Shown here in pieces: positions 55,185-63,897 of a stretch of 64,000 nucleotides of DNA. Within the stretch, counting starts at the first letter, position 1. Every line of letters begins with the position of its first letter. The stretch covers positions 124,001 to 188,000 of the forward strand of contig NZ_JAOYOD010000001.1 in assembly GCF_025833875.1 (NCBI RefSeq), read 5' to 3'. Source of the stretch: Reichenbachiella ulvae (GTDB taxonomy: Bacteria > Bacteroidota > Bacteroidia > Cytophagales > Cyclobacteriaceae). The notes under the pieces were generated by a model, which was given only the letters and a program-made list of their open reading frames with translations, ran no database searches and was not told where the DNA came from. The position numbers and the translations under genes are program-made.

Positions 55185-57590
55185 ATGAATAGATATTGGC
55201 TATTGGCTGCATTGTGTTTGGGGATTTGGCAGGCTTCTGCACAAAGGCTTACTATTAAGAACCAGGAAACGCAAAGAGGAATCGAAGGGGTGCTATTGAC
55301 GAGCGAAAAGTTCTCTGCGATTTCGAACCCATATGGTCAGGTTGAGATCGAACCTTTTGAGGGTTCGGAAGCAATCGAAATACGATCACTAGGCTACAAA
55401 ACCCTTGTCCTGAGCTTTGCCAGACTGATAGGAGCCGATTCTATTTTGTATCTAGAGCCAACCAATCTCAATCTGGACGAAGTGGTGGTGTCTGCCACTC
55501 GATGGTATCAAAACTCTTCCAATCTTCCTTCAAAAATCAGTATTGTTTCCAGTAAGGAAGTAGCCCTCCAAAATCCACAAACTGCTGCGGATCTACTAGG
55601 TATATCGGGCAAGGTCTTTGTCCAAAAAAGTCAACAAGGAGGAGGCAGTCCCATGATACGTGGCTTTGCTACCAACCGACTGCTGTATACTGTAGATGGC
55701 ATCCGAATGAATAACGCCATTTTTAGAAGTGGTAACATACAGAATGTGATCAATCAGGATCCTCTGGCGATAGAAAATACCGAGATATTATTTGGGCAGG
55801 GATCGGTCAGTTATGGCAGTGATGCCATCGGTGGGGTGATGAGTTTTCAGACTTTGACGCCACAATTTGCGATAGGTGACCATACGATGATCAGTGGCAA
55901 GGCTTTTTCCAGGTTTGCTTCAGCTAATCAGGAGAAAACCGGGCACTTTGATCTGAACCTGGGATGGAAGAAATGGGCCTTTGTGGGCAGTTTCAGCTAT
56001 TGGGACTTTGATCATCTGAGACAGGGTAGCCAGGGTCCCAGAGACTATGTGAAACCCTACCATGTGCAAAGAAGCAATGGACAGGATGTCGTAGTAGAGC
56101 AGAGTGATCCACTGCTGCAAATGCCATCGGCCTATTCTCAGTTCAATACCATGCAGAAGTTGCGTTTTGCTCCCAATGACAACTGGACGATGCAGTATGC
56201 CTTTCACTACTCCGAGACTTCCTCGTATGGTAGATATGATCGCCACAATCGCATGAGAAATGGCCTGCCACGATATGGGCAGTGGGATTATGGTCCTCAA
56301 AAATGGCGGATGAACCACCTGGAAGTCAATCACCATGCCTCGAAGGGATTGTATGATGAAATGACCCTGAGATTGGCCTTGCAAAACTTTGAAGAAAGTA
56401 GAATCGATCGGTCCTTCAATGCTACCAATCAAACAACCAATTCGGAATGGGTAGATGCCTACTCTGCGAATTGGGATTTTAGCAAAGCTTTGGGAGCTAA
56501 ACATACTTTGTTTTATGGTTTAGAGTATGTACTGAATGACGTGAATTCTGAAGGGCAACAAAGGGACATTGTAACGGGGAGTAAGACTGCAGGTCCATCC
56601 AGGTACCCTGATGCGCAGTGGAGTTCTATTGCGGCTTATGCTCAGGAGGAGTATCGCATGACCGATCAGTTGACTGTGCAGGGAGGTCTACGCTACAATG
56701 TGTTCCTTCTAGATGCAGACTTTTCGGATAATAGCACCTTTTATCCTTTCCCATTTGATGAGGCAGAAATAAAGGATGCAGCTCTGACAGGAAATGTTGG
56801 TCTGGTGTATCGACCCTCCGCCTCCTGGGTGATCAAGAGCAACTGGGGTACAGCTTTTCGAGCGCCTAATGTAGATGATATGGGTAAGGTCTTTGATTCT
56901 GAGCCTGGAGCCGTGGTAGTGCCTAATCCGGATCTTCAAGCCGAATATGCTTACAATGTCGATCTAGGTGTAGCTAAGGTTTTTAATGATCGGGTGAAAG
57001 TGGATCTGACTGGGTACTACACTATATTAAATCATGCGATGGTCCGAAGGGACTATGTTTTAGAGGGGCAGGATAGCCTCATGTATGATGGCGTACTTAG
57101 CCAGGTGCAGGCGATTCAGAATGCAGCAAAAGCACATGTTTATGGACTGCAGGCGGGTTTGGATGTGAAGCTACCAGTGGGCTTTGGTTTTGCTTCTCAC
57201 CTCAACTATCAGGTGGGTAAAGAAGAAATGGATGATGGCACGAAGAGCCCTTCGCGTCATGCAGCGCCGGTTTTTGGCGTCAGCCGATTGACTTACGAGC
57301 TCAGCAAACTGAATCTGGAGTTGAATGCGCAGTATCAAGGAGAGGTCACACACGCTGATTTGTCTGTGAGTGAACAAGGGAAGACGGAGATCTATGCACT
57401 AGATGCAGCCGGTAATACTTATGCTCCCTCGTGGTACACTTTGAATCTAAAGGCGATGTACGCCATGAATGAGCTGCTGACACTGAATGCCGGAGTAGAG
57501 AACCTAACCGACCAAAGGTATCGTCCCTACAGTTCGGGGATATCAGGAGCCGGAAGGAACTTCATTCTTTCTGTAATGGCTACTTTTTGA
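55185..57590 (+). CDS. TonB-dependent receptor, hemin/metal-type
   Basis: This 801-residue outer-membrane receptor has a signal peptide (ends ASAQ), a short carboxypeptidase-like domain, the TonB-box region DEVVVSATRW, a plug (GGGSPMIRGFATNRLL, YTVDGIRMNN) and a barrel ending in Phe. The plug wording resembles hemoglobin/transferrin receptor-type proteins. The following copper genes raise copper or a metallophore as other possible ligands. It is the first of three same-strand genes. Confidence 0.85.
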   Translation: MNRYWLLAALCLGIWQASAQRLTIKNQETQRGIEGVLLTSEKFSAISNPYGQVEIEPFEGSEAIEIRSLGYKTLVLSFARLIGADSILYLEPTNLNLDEVVVSATRWYQNSSNLPSKISIVSSKEVALQNPQTAADLLGISGKVFVQKSQQGGGSPMIRGFATNRLLYTVDGIRMNNAIFRSGNIQNVINQDPLAIENTEILFGQGSVSYGSDAIGGVMSFQTLTPQFAIGDHTMISGKAFSRFASANQEKTGHFDLNLGWKKWAFVGSFSYWDFDHLRQGSQGPRDYVKPYHVQRSNGQDVVVEQSDPLLQMPSAYSQFNTMQKLRFAPNDNWTMQYAFHYSETSSYGRYDRHNRMRNGLPRYGQWDYGPQKWRMNHLEVNHHASKGLYDEMTLRLALQNFEESRIDRSFNATNQTTNSEWVDAYSANWDFSKALGAKHTLFYGLEYVLNDVNSEGQQRDIVTGSKTAGPSRYPDAQWSSIAAYAQEEYRMTDQLTVQGGLRYNVFLLDADFSDNSTFYPFPFDEAEIKDAALTGNVGLVYRPSASWVIKSNWGTAFRAPNVDDMGKVFDSEPGAVVVPNPDLQAEYAYNVDLGVAKVFNDRVKVDLTGYYTILNHAMVRRDYVLEGQDSLMYDGVLSQVQAIQNAAKAHVYGLQAGLDVKLPVGFGFASHLNYQVGKEEMDDGTKSPSRHAAPVFGVSRLTYELSKLNLELNAQYQGEVTHADLSVSEQGKTEIYALDAAGNTYAPSWYTLNLKAMYAMNELLTLNAGVENLTDQRYRPYSSGISGAGRNFILSVMATF

Positions 57591-57641
57591 TAATTGGAGG
57601 GTAGAAATTAACCTCTGGCGCTTAAATTCGTCTTGATACTT

Positions 57642-58211
57642 ATGACATCCCAAACGCTACATGTCAAGAATATGGTTTGCCCCAGATGCATTGCTTCTGT
57701 GGTAGAACTATTGGAAGAGCTTCAAATCCATTCTGATAAAGTGGAGTTAGGCTCAGTAGCTTTGCGAGAGCCTCTGGATGCCGAACGACGTGCCGTTCTC
57801 TCTGATCGCCTGAGCCAATTGGGTTTTGAATTGCTGATGGATGAAAAAGCCCAAACGATTGCCCAGATCAAAGCATTGGTGATAGAGCAGGTGCATCATC
57901 AATCCGAAGCACTGAAGGTAAATTTTTCTACTTTGATCTCACAAGAACTGAAGCATGAATACAGTTCTTTGAGTCGACTGTTTTCTGCTGTAGAGGGGAT
58001 CACTATTGAGAAATATATCTTGAAGCAAAAAATAGAGCGTGTCAAAGAATTGCTTTTTTATCAGCAGTTGACATTGTCTGAAATCGCCTATCAGATGAAC
58101 TATAGCAGTGCAGCACACCTCAGTGCTCAGTTCAAAAAAGAAACAGGAATGACCCCCAGTGAATTCAAGTCACTGAAGAATCCTCAGCGCCGCTCTATTG
58201 ACGCTATCTAG
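57642..58211 (+). CDS. HMA-AraC fusion regulator, probable copper sensor
   Basis: This 189-residue protein joins a heavy-metal-associated fold (MVCPRC, with Cys13 and Cys16) to an AraC-type helix-turn-helix (SEIAYQMNYSSAAHLSAQFKK). It should bind copper through the CxxC and control its neighbours. Its place is between a TonB receptor and the copper ATPase. I chose the ATG at 57642; the open frame starts 3 codons earlier at a TTG. No operator was recognised. Confidence 0.8.
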   Translation: MTSQTLHVKNMVCPRCIASVVELLEELQIHSDKVELGSVALREPLDAERRAVLSDRLSQLGFELLMDEKAQTIAQIKALVIEQVHHQSEALKVNFSTLISQELKHEYSSLSRLFSAVEGITIEKYILKQKIERVKELLFYQQLTLSEIAYQMNYSSAAHLSAQFKKETGMTPSEFKSLKNPQRRSIDAI

Positions 58212-58279
58212 CAAAATCTTATAAATCGTATCCATAATTCTGTAACTTCATTCATCAGGGAAGTACCCAATTTTGTATT

Positions 58280-60775
58280 ATGACAAAGCAATACCACATC
58301 ACCGGAATGACATGTATGGGATGCCAATCCCATGTAGAATCTGCACTGGCCGAGGTGCCGGGCGTATCACATGCCGAAGTAGACCTAAAAGAAAAAGTCG
58401 CTCATCTCGACTTAAAAGAAGAAATTAATTTTGAGCAACTGCAAAATGCGCTTGCAGGATCGATCTATGAGATCCATGAAGAGAAGCCAGAACCAAATTT
58501 GGCTCCACTTCCAGAAATAAAGAAGAAGAAACCTGAGCAGAATGGCTCTGGAAAGTACTATTGTCCGATGCATTGCGAAGGGGAGAAGACTTATGATCAG
58601 CCAGGAGACTGTCCGGTGTGCGGCATGGACCTGGTCGAGGAGGCCAGTAGCAATACCTCTGCACAAAAATATACCTGTCCGATGCATCCGGAGGTAGAGG
58701 AGGATGGCCCAGGGTCCTGTCCTAAATGTGGGATGGATCTGGTACCTAAAGAAGCCGACGAATCACAGGAAAACAAGACCTACAAAAGGTTACTGAAGAA
58801 ATTTTGGTGGTCGGTGGGTTTCACCTTACCGATATTTATCATTGCTATGGGAGGGATGATTCCGAATGCACCGGTGCTTTCTCAGCTCTCTGTGCAGACG
58901 TGGAATTGGATCCAGTTTGCCCTGTCATTGCCAGTGGTGTTTTATACCTGTTGGATGTTTTTCGAGCGGGCCTACAAGTCCATCATTACCTGGAATCTCA
59001 ACATGTTCACCCTGATTGGTATTGGAGCTGGGGTGGCTTGGATTTTCAGTGTCGTGGGATTGTTGATCCCCGATGTCTTTCCGGCACAGTTCAAAACTGA
59101 ATCGGGAGCGGTACACATGTATTTTGAGGCCGCTACTGTGATCCTGACACTCGTGATGCTAGGCCAGGTGCTAGAAGCACGTGCTCATGGCAAAACCAAT
59201 GCGGCGGTAAAAGAGCTGCTGAAGTTGGCACCCAATCAGGCCACCGTCATTCGAGATGGAAAGGAGATGGTCATAGCCATAGATCAAATCAAAAAAGGGG
59301 ACCAGCTACGTGTGAAACCGGGAGAAAAGGTTCCGGTAGATGGGCAGATCACTGAAGGGAAATCCACCATCGATGAATCAATGATTACCGGTGAACCTAT
59401 ACCTGTAGACAAGAAAAGTGGGGAATCAGTAAGCGCCGGTACCATCAATGGTAAGGAGAGCTTCGTGATGAAGGCTGAAAAGGTAGGAAGTGACACCTTG
59501 CTGTCTCAAATCATCGATATGGTCAATCAGGCCAGCAGGAGCCGGGCACCGATTCAGAAACTGGCAGATAGAATATCCGCTTATTTTGTACCAACTGTAG
59601 TGGCTGTGTCTGTATTGACTTTCGTTTTATGGTACTTTTTTGGACCAGATCCTAAATTGGTTTATGCCTTTGTCAATGCCATTGCGGTATTGATCATTGC
59701 ATGTCCTTGTGCCTTGGGTCTTGCGACACCCATGTCTGTGATGGTGGGGGTCGGCAAAGGAGCAGAGCTAGGTGTTTTGATCAAGAATGCGGAGGCGCTC
59801 GAAGGCTTCAATTCTATTGATACCCTTTTAATTGATAAAACGGGTACTCTCACAGAAGGGAAGCCTTCTGTGCAACAGGTGGTCAGCGGATCGAATCATT
59901 CGGAGGATGATGTGTTGCAATTAATAGCATCTGTGAACCAGCAAAGTGAACATCCACTGGCAGAAGCTACGGTGCGCTATGCCAATGAACAGGGAGTTGA
60001 TTTGCTATCTGTCGAGGATTTTGAATCCCATACAGGTATGGGGGTCAGTGCTATGCTGGATGGTAAAAAGCTATTGATTGGAAATCGAAAGCTAATGGAT
60101 GAAGAGTCGGTTGATTGTCCTGAAAGGCTACTCAAAGCTGCGGAAGACGAACAGTCCAAGGGTAATACTGTACCTATGTTAGCTGTAGACGGATTGCTGT
60201 CTGGTTTTGTGGTGATATCCGATGCGATCAAGAGCAACAGTGCCGCTGCGATTCAGGAGCTGCATGAGGCAGGTTTGAAGATCATCATGATGACAGGTGA
60301 CAATCCGCACACTGCTAAAGCTGTGGCGAAAGAGTTGAAATTGGATGATTATATAGCTGAGTGCTCCCCATCTGATAAACAGGACAAGGTGAAGGAGCTG
60401 CAAGCCGAAGGTAGAAAAGTAGCCATGGCTGGAGATGGGATCAATGATGCACCTGCACTGGCGCTGGCCGATATCGGGATCGCTATGGGCACTGGTACAG
60501 ATGTAGCGATCGAAAGTGCATCAATCACACTGGTCAAAGGCGATATCAAAGGAATACTGAAAGCGCGTAAGCTCAGCCATGCAGTGATGAAAAACATTCG
60601 TCAGAATCTTTTCTTTGCTCTGGGCTACAATGCACTGGGTGTACCGATCGCTGCGGGGATATTGTATCCGGTGTTTGGATTGCTGCTGTCTCCGATGATC
60701 GCTGCGGCAGCTATGAGTTTTAGTTCGGTGTCCGTGATCAGCAATGCCTTGAGACTGAAAGCCAAGAACATCTGA
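58280..60775 (+). CDS. copA: copper-translocating P1B-type ATPase
   Basis: This 831-residue membrane pump exports Cu(I) using ATP. The order is: an HMA domain with MTCMGC (Cys12 and Cys15), two small YHS-like Cys-rich heavy-metal-binding domains (CPMH...CPVCGMD near 94-115; CPMH...CPKCGMD near 132-155) and membrane segments. The CPC ion-binding motif (Cys475-Cys477), catalytic DKTGT (Asp519) and the GDGINDAPAL hinge follow. All catalytic motifs are intact. The HMA-AraC gene upstream is its likely regulator. Confidence 0.95.
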   Translation: MTKQYHITGMTCMGCQSHVESALAEVPGVSHAEVDLKEKVAHLDLKEEINFEQLQNALAGSIYEIHEEKPEPNLAPLPEIKKKKPEQNGSGKYYCPMHCEGEKTYDQPGDCPVCGMDLVEEASSNTSAQKYTCPMHPEVEEDGPGSCPKCGMDLVPKEADESQENKTYKRLLKKFWWSVGFTLPIFIIAMGGMIPNAPVLSQLSVQTWNWIQFALSLPVVFYTCWMFFERAYKSIITWNLNMFTLIGIGAGVAWIFSVVGLLIPDVFPAQFKTESGAVHMYFEAATVILTLVMLGQVLEARAHGKTNAAVKELLKLAPNQATVIRDGKEMVIAIDQIKKGDQLRVKPGEKVPVDGQITEGKSTIDESMITGEPIPVDKKSGESVSAGTINGKESFVMKAEKVGSDTLLSQIIDMVNQASRSRAPIQKLADRISAYFVPTVVAVSVLTFVLWYFFGPDPKLVYAFVNAIAVLIIACPCALGLATPMSVMVGVGKGAELGVLIKNAEALEGFNSIDTLLIDKTGTLTEGKPSVQQVVSGSNHSEDDVLQLIASVNQQSEHPLAEATVRYANEQGVDLLSVEDFESHTGMGVSAMLDGKKLLIGNRKLMDEESVDCPERLLKAAEDEQSKGNTVPMLAVDGLLSGFVVISDAIKSNSAAAIQELHEAGLKIIMMTGDNPHTAKAVAKELKLDDYIAECSPSDKQDKVKELQAEGRKVAMAGDGINDAPALALADIGIAMGTGTDVAIESASITLVKGDIKGILKARKLSHAVMKNIRQNLFFALGYNALGVPIAAGILYPVFGLLLSPMIAAAAMSFSSVSVISNALRLKAKNI

Positions 60776-60786
60776 TATTGGGGCAA

Positions 60787-60816
60787 AAAATAGCTACGAG
60801 CGTGCAAGCCCGTAGC
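60787..60816 (-). terminator. terminator of the porin gene
   Basis: GCTACGAGC / GCCCGTAGC form a stem with one A-C mismatch and a 6-nt loop. On the minus strand it is followed by TATTTTTTG, 52 nt after the porin stop. Confidence 0.6.
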
Positions 60817-60867
60817 AGAGAGAAAAAATTAATAGTTAAGCCTGGCACGTCTTGCCAGCTTTGACAA

Positions 60868-62079
60868 TCAAAAGCCGATTTCCATTTGTGCGAAAAACAG
60901 CATTTCATCATCTTTAGTCAGTCGGTCTCTATAGGCCGTGCTGACTTGTATTTTTAGGGTGTGTCCTGCAATGTATTTGGACAGTCCCAATTCGTATCTT
61001 GTTTCTGGATCGTCTATGATGGATTGCTCCTCTACCTCGTTGATCATGATGGCCGTCGGGGTGTTTTGAGTCCATCGGGCATCCACACTCACGTTGTTTT
61101 TGAATAGGTAGCCCCACTGAACGTTATGGGCTTCACCAGTGTAGAAGTAGCGTTCGTTACCATCAGAGTCCCATCCGTTGATCACGCCTCGTGCGACTCT
61201 TTTGTTGGCATATTCGTACATCACGGACCATCCTTTGTATTTGAACATGGCATCTGCGAATAGGGTTGCCAGGTCGCTGTTTACTCTATCTCCATTGGCA
61301 TCCAGGATGAATCTGCCTAACTGTCCACGTTCGCGGCTGGTGCCTACATTGTAGTCGTAAGTCACGCCGATAGACAATTTAGGTCTTTCTTCGCGCATCA
61401 AATCTGCTCCGAAGTAATCCCCTTTGGATTTGAACTTGCCGAAAGGCATCACCTCGATTCGGCCGGTATAGTCATAGCCAGATTCGTTGGTAGAGGTGAT
61501 GTTCCTGCCCTCACCCGAAGTGACAGCAAGAACCTCCCTGACTACCATACGACCTAGCTGGTCTTCGTGCCAAAGCCATAGCCCTTTGTCACGATCAATG
61601 TTGTAGCGACTGTTGAGTCTACTACGGTCTACTAGTTGAAGAGATCCTGAGGAAATCACACGCTCGCGGTTGCCTGGTAGCTTGGTCTGGCCAACCCAAA
61701 GCTGCCATCCAGGAGCAAATTTCCATTTCAATACAGCATCCAGGACGATGCTGGCGGCATCATTGTGCTCAGAGAAAAAATCCCCCTGATCACGATTGGA
61801 TAGTGCCAATTCTACTTTGTACCCAATGTTTGGGTTCAATAGATATCCTTTGAATTTGAGTCTGAAACGACGGATAGTGAAAGCGTCCTCATATTGATTG
61901 TCATCCAGATTAAGGGTGCCCACATATTGCGTTTGGAACCTGGTGTTCCATTGTAGGAAAAAGGAGGAGTCACGAGGCATGAATCTGATGCCTTTTCCGA
62001 TCCCACTTCCTTCAAAACTCTGTGCGTGTGTTAGGGAAGATATTAATAGGATTGCGCCTATTGTTAATAATTTCTTCAT
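60868..62079 (-). CDS. outer-membrane porin, OprP/O-like
   Basis: This 403-residue protein has a signal peptide (ends LTHAQ) and a porin barrel of the phosphate-selective OprO/OprP type (FLQWNTRFQTQY, RRFRLKFKG, KVELALSNRD, QLWVGQTKLPG) ending in Phe. The ligand is uncertain; 'phosphate-selective' is a family label and no pho genes are near. I chose the ATG at 62079; 14 open codons upstream look unlike a signal peptide. Confidence 0.85.
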   Translation of the reverse strand: MKKLLTIGAILLISSLTHAQSFEGSGIGKGIRFMPRDSSFFLQWNTRFQTQYVGTLNLDDNQYEDAFTIRRFRLKFKGYLLNPNIGYKVELALSNRDQGDFFSEHNDAASIVLDAVLKWKFAPGWQLWVGQTKLPGNRERVISSGSLQLVDRSRLNSRYNIDRDKGLWLWHEDQLGRMVVREVLAVTSGEGRNITSTNESGYDYTGRIEVMPFGKFKSKGDYFGADLMREERPKLSIGVTYDYNVGTSRERGQLGRFILDANGDRVNSDLATLFADAMFKYKGWSVMYEYANKRVARGVINGWDSDGNERYFYTGEAHNVQWGYLFKNNVSVDARWTQNTPTAIMINEVEEQSIIDDPETRYELGLSKYIAGHTLKIQVSTAYRDRLTKDDEMLFFAQMEIGF

Positions 62080-62227
62080 GGTTACGTTTTTGTTTTTTAG
62101 CAAAAGTAGAGTAGCTATCAACCTGTATCAATCCAGTCATTCGCTCGTTTTTTTCTAAGTGTTTTTGCCCAATTCGAATCACGTAATTGCCTATGCGTGC
62201 TTTTAGGGATGATTTTTATGCAGAAAT

Positions 62228-62272
62228 AAAAAGCCCCGCATCCTCTGCAAGAGCAGAAAATACGGGGCTTTT
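62228..62272 (-). terminator. terminator of the cyclophilin gene
   Basis: AAAAGCCCCGCAT / ATACGGGGCTTTT form a long stem (one mismatch). On the minus strand it is followed by TTTTTATTTC. It lies 19 nt after the cyclophilin stop. Confidence 0.8.
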
Positions 62273-62290
62273 AATGAAATTGGAGTTTAA

Positions 62291-62722
62291 TTAGTCGATC
62301 ACTACGACTTTCTCCATTTTGTCTCCTTGTCTGATATCGTCTACGATATCTACACCTTCTACTACCTTACCAAATACGGTGTGGTTTCTGTCGAGGTGTT
62401 GTGTGTTATCTCTGTTGTGGCAGATGAAAAATTGTGAACCGCCCGTGTTTCTACCCGCGTGAGCCATAGACAAAACGCCTCTGTCGTGGTATTGGTTATC
62501 ACCATCCAACTCACAGTCGATGGTGTAGCCTGGTCCGCCAGCACCTGTACCATCAGGACATCCACCCTGAATCATGAAATTAGGAATTACTCTGTGGAAA
62601 GTAAGTCCATCGTAAAATCCTTTTTTTGCTAGATCTGTAAAGTTTTTAACTGCTTTTGGTGCGTCTTGCTCGAAAAACTCGACCTTCATCACGCCCTTTG
62701 CAGTGTGTATTTCTGCTGTCAT
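62291..62722 (-). CDS. cyclophilin-type peptidyl-prolyl cis-trans isomerase
   Basis: This 143-residue enzyme speeds proline isomerisation during folding. It has no signal peptide and so is cytosolic. Motifs are FHRVIPNFMIQGG (active-site Arg), GGSQFFIC and the substrate-loop HTVFGKVVEG. The length is that of short single-domain bacterial cyclophilins. I chose the ATG at 62722; a 23-codon upstream extension is not protein-like. Confidence 0.92.
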   Translation of the reverse strand: MTAEIHTAKGVMKVEFFEQDAPKAVKNFTDLAKKGFYDGLTFHRVIPNFMIQGGCPDGTGAGGPGYTIDCELDGDNQYHDRGVLSMAHAGRNTGGSQFFICHNRDNTQHLDRNHTVFGKVVEGVDIVDDIRQGDKMEKVVVID

Positions 62723-62900
62723 TTCCTTTAATAATTTATTGGGAGGCAAATTTAAGCCGAATTGCGCAATCGAGAGAGGGTTAGGATTCAAAGTTCAGGG
62801 ATTAATGCTGAAGGATTTAGGTGGAAAGGCCTTAGGTGACATAATGTGCGATAGGCAGGTCTTCATGTTTAGCGCTTCTGAGATACTTCGGTATGCTTTA

Positions 62901-63017
62901 TATTCCAGGCTAAAGCCATTTGTGATGGTTAGTGAAATCCCCAGCCTAAAGGCTGAGGTTAATATTGATTCAGAGACTCTGACGATAAATCTATGTTAGT
63001 TGCCCCAGGCTTCAGCC
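62901..63017. repeat. 117-nt dispersed repeat, copy 1
   Basis: 114 of 117 bases are identical to 63697-63813, with no indel. It contains REP-like palindromes (CCAGCCTAAAGGCTGAGG and CCAGGCTTCAGCCTGG, the latter partly beyond the end). In this copy the sequence goes on with another GGCTTTAGCC (63043-63052) that the second copy lacks. The gap 62723-63076 holds this repeat and no gene. Confidence 0.9.
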
Positions 63018-63076
63018 TGGGTATGCGATGCGAAAATCTAGAGGCTTTAGCCATGAAACTTCAGAAGTGAGATTAA

Positions 63077-63592
63077 TTAATTCAGTTGGAGTAATTGAAT
63101 CATCTCACTTTCCTGTTCAATTTCTTTCTTTAAGTACTCATTTTCTGATTCGAGCATCCCAATATCTTCTCCTAAAATGAGTATTTGATTATTGCCACAA
63201 TTTGAAATTTCGATAATTGACTCATCCCTATACTCTTGCATAACAAAAGTTCCATATTCTTCATCTGGACTTGCTTCTCCGTAAGGAGTTCTGTCTATAA
63301 CATAAGTTGGAGCTGGGGTGAGTTTAATTTTCTTTAGGTCTTGAGTATATTCTCCTTTGATATAGATAAGATCGCCCTCACAAGGGATAGATAGAATAAA
63401 ATTTGTTTCATCGTAAAAGTATAATTCCATTGAGCAGCAATCACATCTGCCAAGAATCTCACATTTATCATAATCAAAGTCCGTACTGAAATTATAGGTT
63501 TTTCCTTCTAACTGATCAATGGTTTGCCCGAAGGTAGAGTTATAGGTTAGTAATGCTAAGATGAATACTATAGGACTAATGGAAAATGGCAT
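63077..63592 (-). CDS. exported Cys-rich protein, unknown function
   Basis: This 171-residue protein has a signal peptide (ends FGQ) and a beta-rich mature part with an unusual Cys cluster (CEILGRCDCC near residues 44-53), plus two later Cys residues. The C-terminal 25 residues are Glu-rich and helical. No family is recognised. It is flanked by the two copies of the 117-nt repeat, so it could be lost or moved by recombination. Confidence 0.6.
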   Translation of the reverse strand: MPFSISPIVFILALLTYNSTFGQTIDQLEGKTYNFSTDFDYDKCEILGRCDCCSMELYFYDETNFILSIPCEGDLIYIKGEYTQDLKKIKLTPAPTYVIDRTPYGEASPDEEYGTFVMQEYRDESIIEISNCGNNQILILGEDIGMLESENEYLKKEIEQESEMIQLLQLN

Positions 63593-63696
63593 ATTAAATT
63601 GTTGTTTATATAGGTAATTACATTTTATTGGAAAAATAATGAGTTATTGGTTTAAACCAGCGATTAAAGGCTTTGAGAAACTAAAGCAGGCTGTTC

Positions 63697-63813
63697 TATT
63701 CCAGGCTAAAGCCATTTGTGATGGTTAGTCAAATCCCCAGCCTAAAGGCCGGGGTTAATATTGATTCAGAGACTCTGACGATAAATCTATGTTAGTTGCC
63801 CCAGGCTTCAGCC
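63697..63813. repeat. 117-nt dispersed repeat, copy 2
   Basis: This is the second copy of 62901-63017 (3 differences). Here TTCAGCC is joined directly to ATGAA. In copy 1 ATGAA follows a second TTTAGCC 35 nt later. This fits a deletion between the two short GGCTTyAGCC repeats. Confidence 0.9.
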
Positions 63814-63860
63814 ATGAATGTTTGTAATGCGTGTCAACGATTTTTAGGACGCCTCACTTA

Positions 63861-63891
63861 GTAATCAGGTTACTTTGAGTAACCTGATTAC
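63861..63891. repeat. dispersed palindrome, copy 2
   Basis: GTAATCAGGTTACT-TTG-AGTAACCTGATTAC is a perfect 14-bp inverted repeat. The imperfect copy at 12414-12444 lies beside array 2. Both are followed by CTAGAC-like sequence and then by a 21-nt array. Confidence 0.85.
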
Positions 63892-63897
63892 TAGACA

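Noticed and set aside
62703..62999. Plus-strand open frame over the cyclophilin leader and repeat copy 1
   Set aside because: It runs through a dispersed repeat, has no protein-like pattern and overlaps the cyclophilin start region.
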